Assembly: GCF_000312545.1 (NCBI RefSeq)
Contig: NZ_HE997540.1
Span: 551,537 to 589,121 of the forward strand
Reading direction: 5' to 3'
Length of the DNA stretch: 37,585 bases
Source: Bartonella senegalensis OS02
Lineage (GTDB): Bacteria > Pseudomonadota > Alphaproteobacteria > Rhizobiales > Rhizobiaceae
How positions within the stretch are numbered: position 1 is the first letter of the stretch; each line of letters opens with the position of its first letter. The notes beneath the pieces were generated by a model. It searched no databases, had not been told where the DNA came from, and saw only the letters and a list, made by a program, of their open reading frames with translations. Positions 37,376 to 37,585 of the stretch are shown here, piece after piece. The position numbers and the translations under genes are program-made.

Positions 37376-37585
37376 ATGCTTCAATCTGTTAAGTCTGATA
37401 ACAAACAAGTCACTTTACGCTCTCTCTTAGAATTCTACCGTGAAAAAGCAAAATCACCCCGTGAATTGGGAACGCTGTTTGAAAATCTTGTGAAGGATTA
37501 TTTCTCTGAAGACCCCTTACAAAAGCAGGAATACGAAAAGGTTCAGACTTATTCGGAATGGGCTAAAGAGCATGATGAAGATGGG
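37376..37585 (+). CDS. N-terminus of a large nuclease-helicase-like protein (partial)
   Basis: All 70 codons from ATG 37376 to the window edge are open, with GGAG 11 bases upstream. The sequence (LRSLLEFYREKAKSPRELG, TLFENLVKDYFSEDPL, VQTYSEWAKEHDEDG) resembles the start of large proteins that join an Mrr/restriction-endonuclease-like domain to a DEAD/DEAH helicase, such as COG4889 predicted helicases and type ISP restriction-modification enzymes. In those the next residues would be a DTGIDLVA-like nuclease motif, which lies outside the window. The family call is recognition from memory without a search; the existence of a gene here is well supported. Confidence 0.75.
   Translation, partial: MLQSVKSDNKQVTLRSLLEFYREKAKSPRELGTLFENLVKDYFSEDPLQKQEYEKVQTYSEWAKEHDEDG

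Noticed and set aside
1..37585. CRISPR array, rRNA or tRNA genes
   Set aside because: No regularly spaced short repeats were seen (the only tandem array is coding, in cyoD), and no T-loop-like GGTTCRA motifs or rRNA sequence were found in the gaps.

Overview
The window looks like a chromosomal segment of a Rhizobiales alphaproteobacterium, most likely Bartonella. It is A+T-rich. Its blocks (dnaA-dnaN-recF with rpsT upstream; acnA divergent from ccmABCDG; gcrA divergent from argD; fxsA-secB next to a Tim44-like gene; maeB divergent from mutS) are rhizobial gene orders. Several long intergenic stretches hold decaying genes, as expected of a reductive, host-associated lineage. The genus call is inference from content and style; no rRNA or tRNA gene was seen.

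Layout. 1-4412 (-): cyoABCD, the cytochrome bo3 quinol oxidase; the last gene, cyoD, runs off the left edge through an unusual 20-residue tandem repeat. 4538-10026 (-): aroQ, recF, dnaN, dnaA, rpsT (replication start, sliding clamp, gap repair, ribosome). 10249-12936 (-): acnA. 13237-16209 (+): ccmABCDG, cytochrome c maturation. 16210-20487: gcrA and argD, flanked on both sides by noncoding DNA holding decayed copies of a P4-type integrase gene, in opposite orientations. 20488-27508: hslO, smr, Tim44-like, fxsA, secB, maeB. 27718-30462: mutS, followed by about 2 kb of decayed DNA that includes a degenerate duplicate of the mutS 3' end. 32494 to the right edge (+): an integrated element with an intact tyrosine integrase, an AlpA-like regulator, a Toprim primase, a broken DUF3987 gene, an orphan lipoprotein and the start of a gene resembling large nuclease-helicase proteins (type ISP-like).

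Main points. (1) The integrase gene and its leader exist three times: intact at 32.5 kb, as a remnant at about 16.3-16.7 kb (+), and as a remnant with leader at about 20.0-20.3 kb (-). The remnants sit where conserved rhizobial order is interrupted, for example where argF would be expected after argD. (2) CyoD carries a Met/Pro-rich, tandemly repeated, probably periplasmic extension not found in ordinary CyoD. (3) The mutS tail has been copied downstream and is decaying. (4) The element's replication gene is broken at a run of eight G, while a possible defence gene begins at the right edge. All calls come from reading the sequence; no database search was run.
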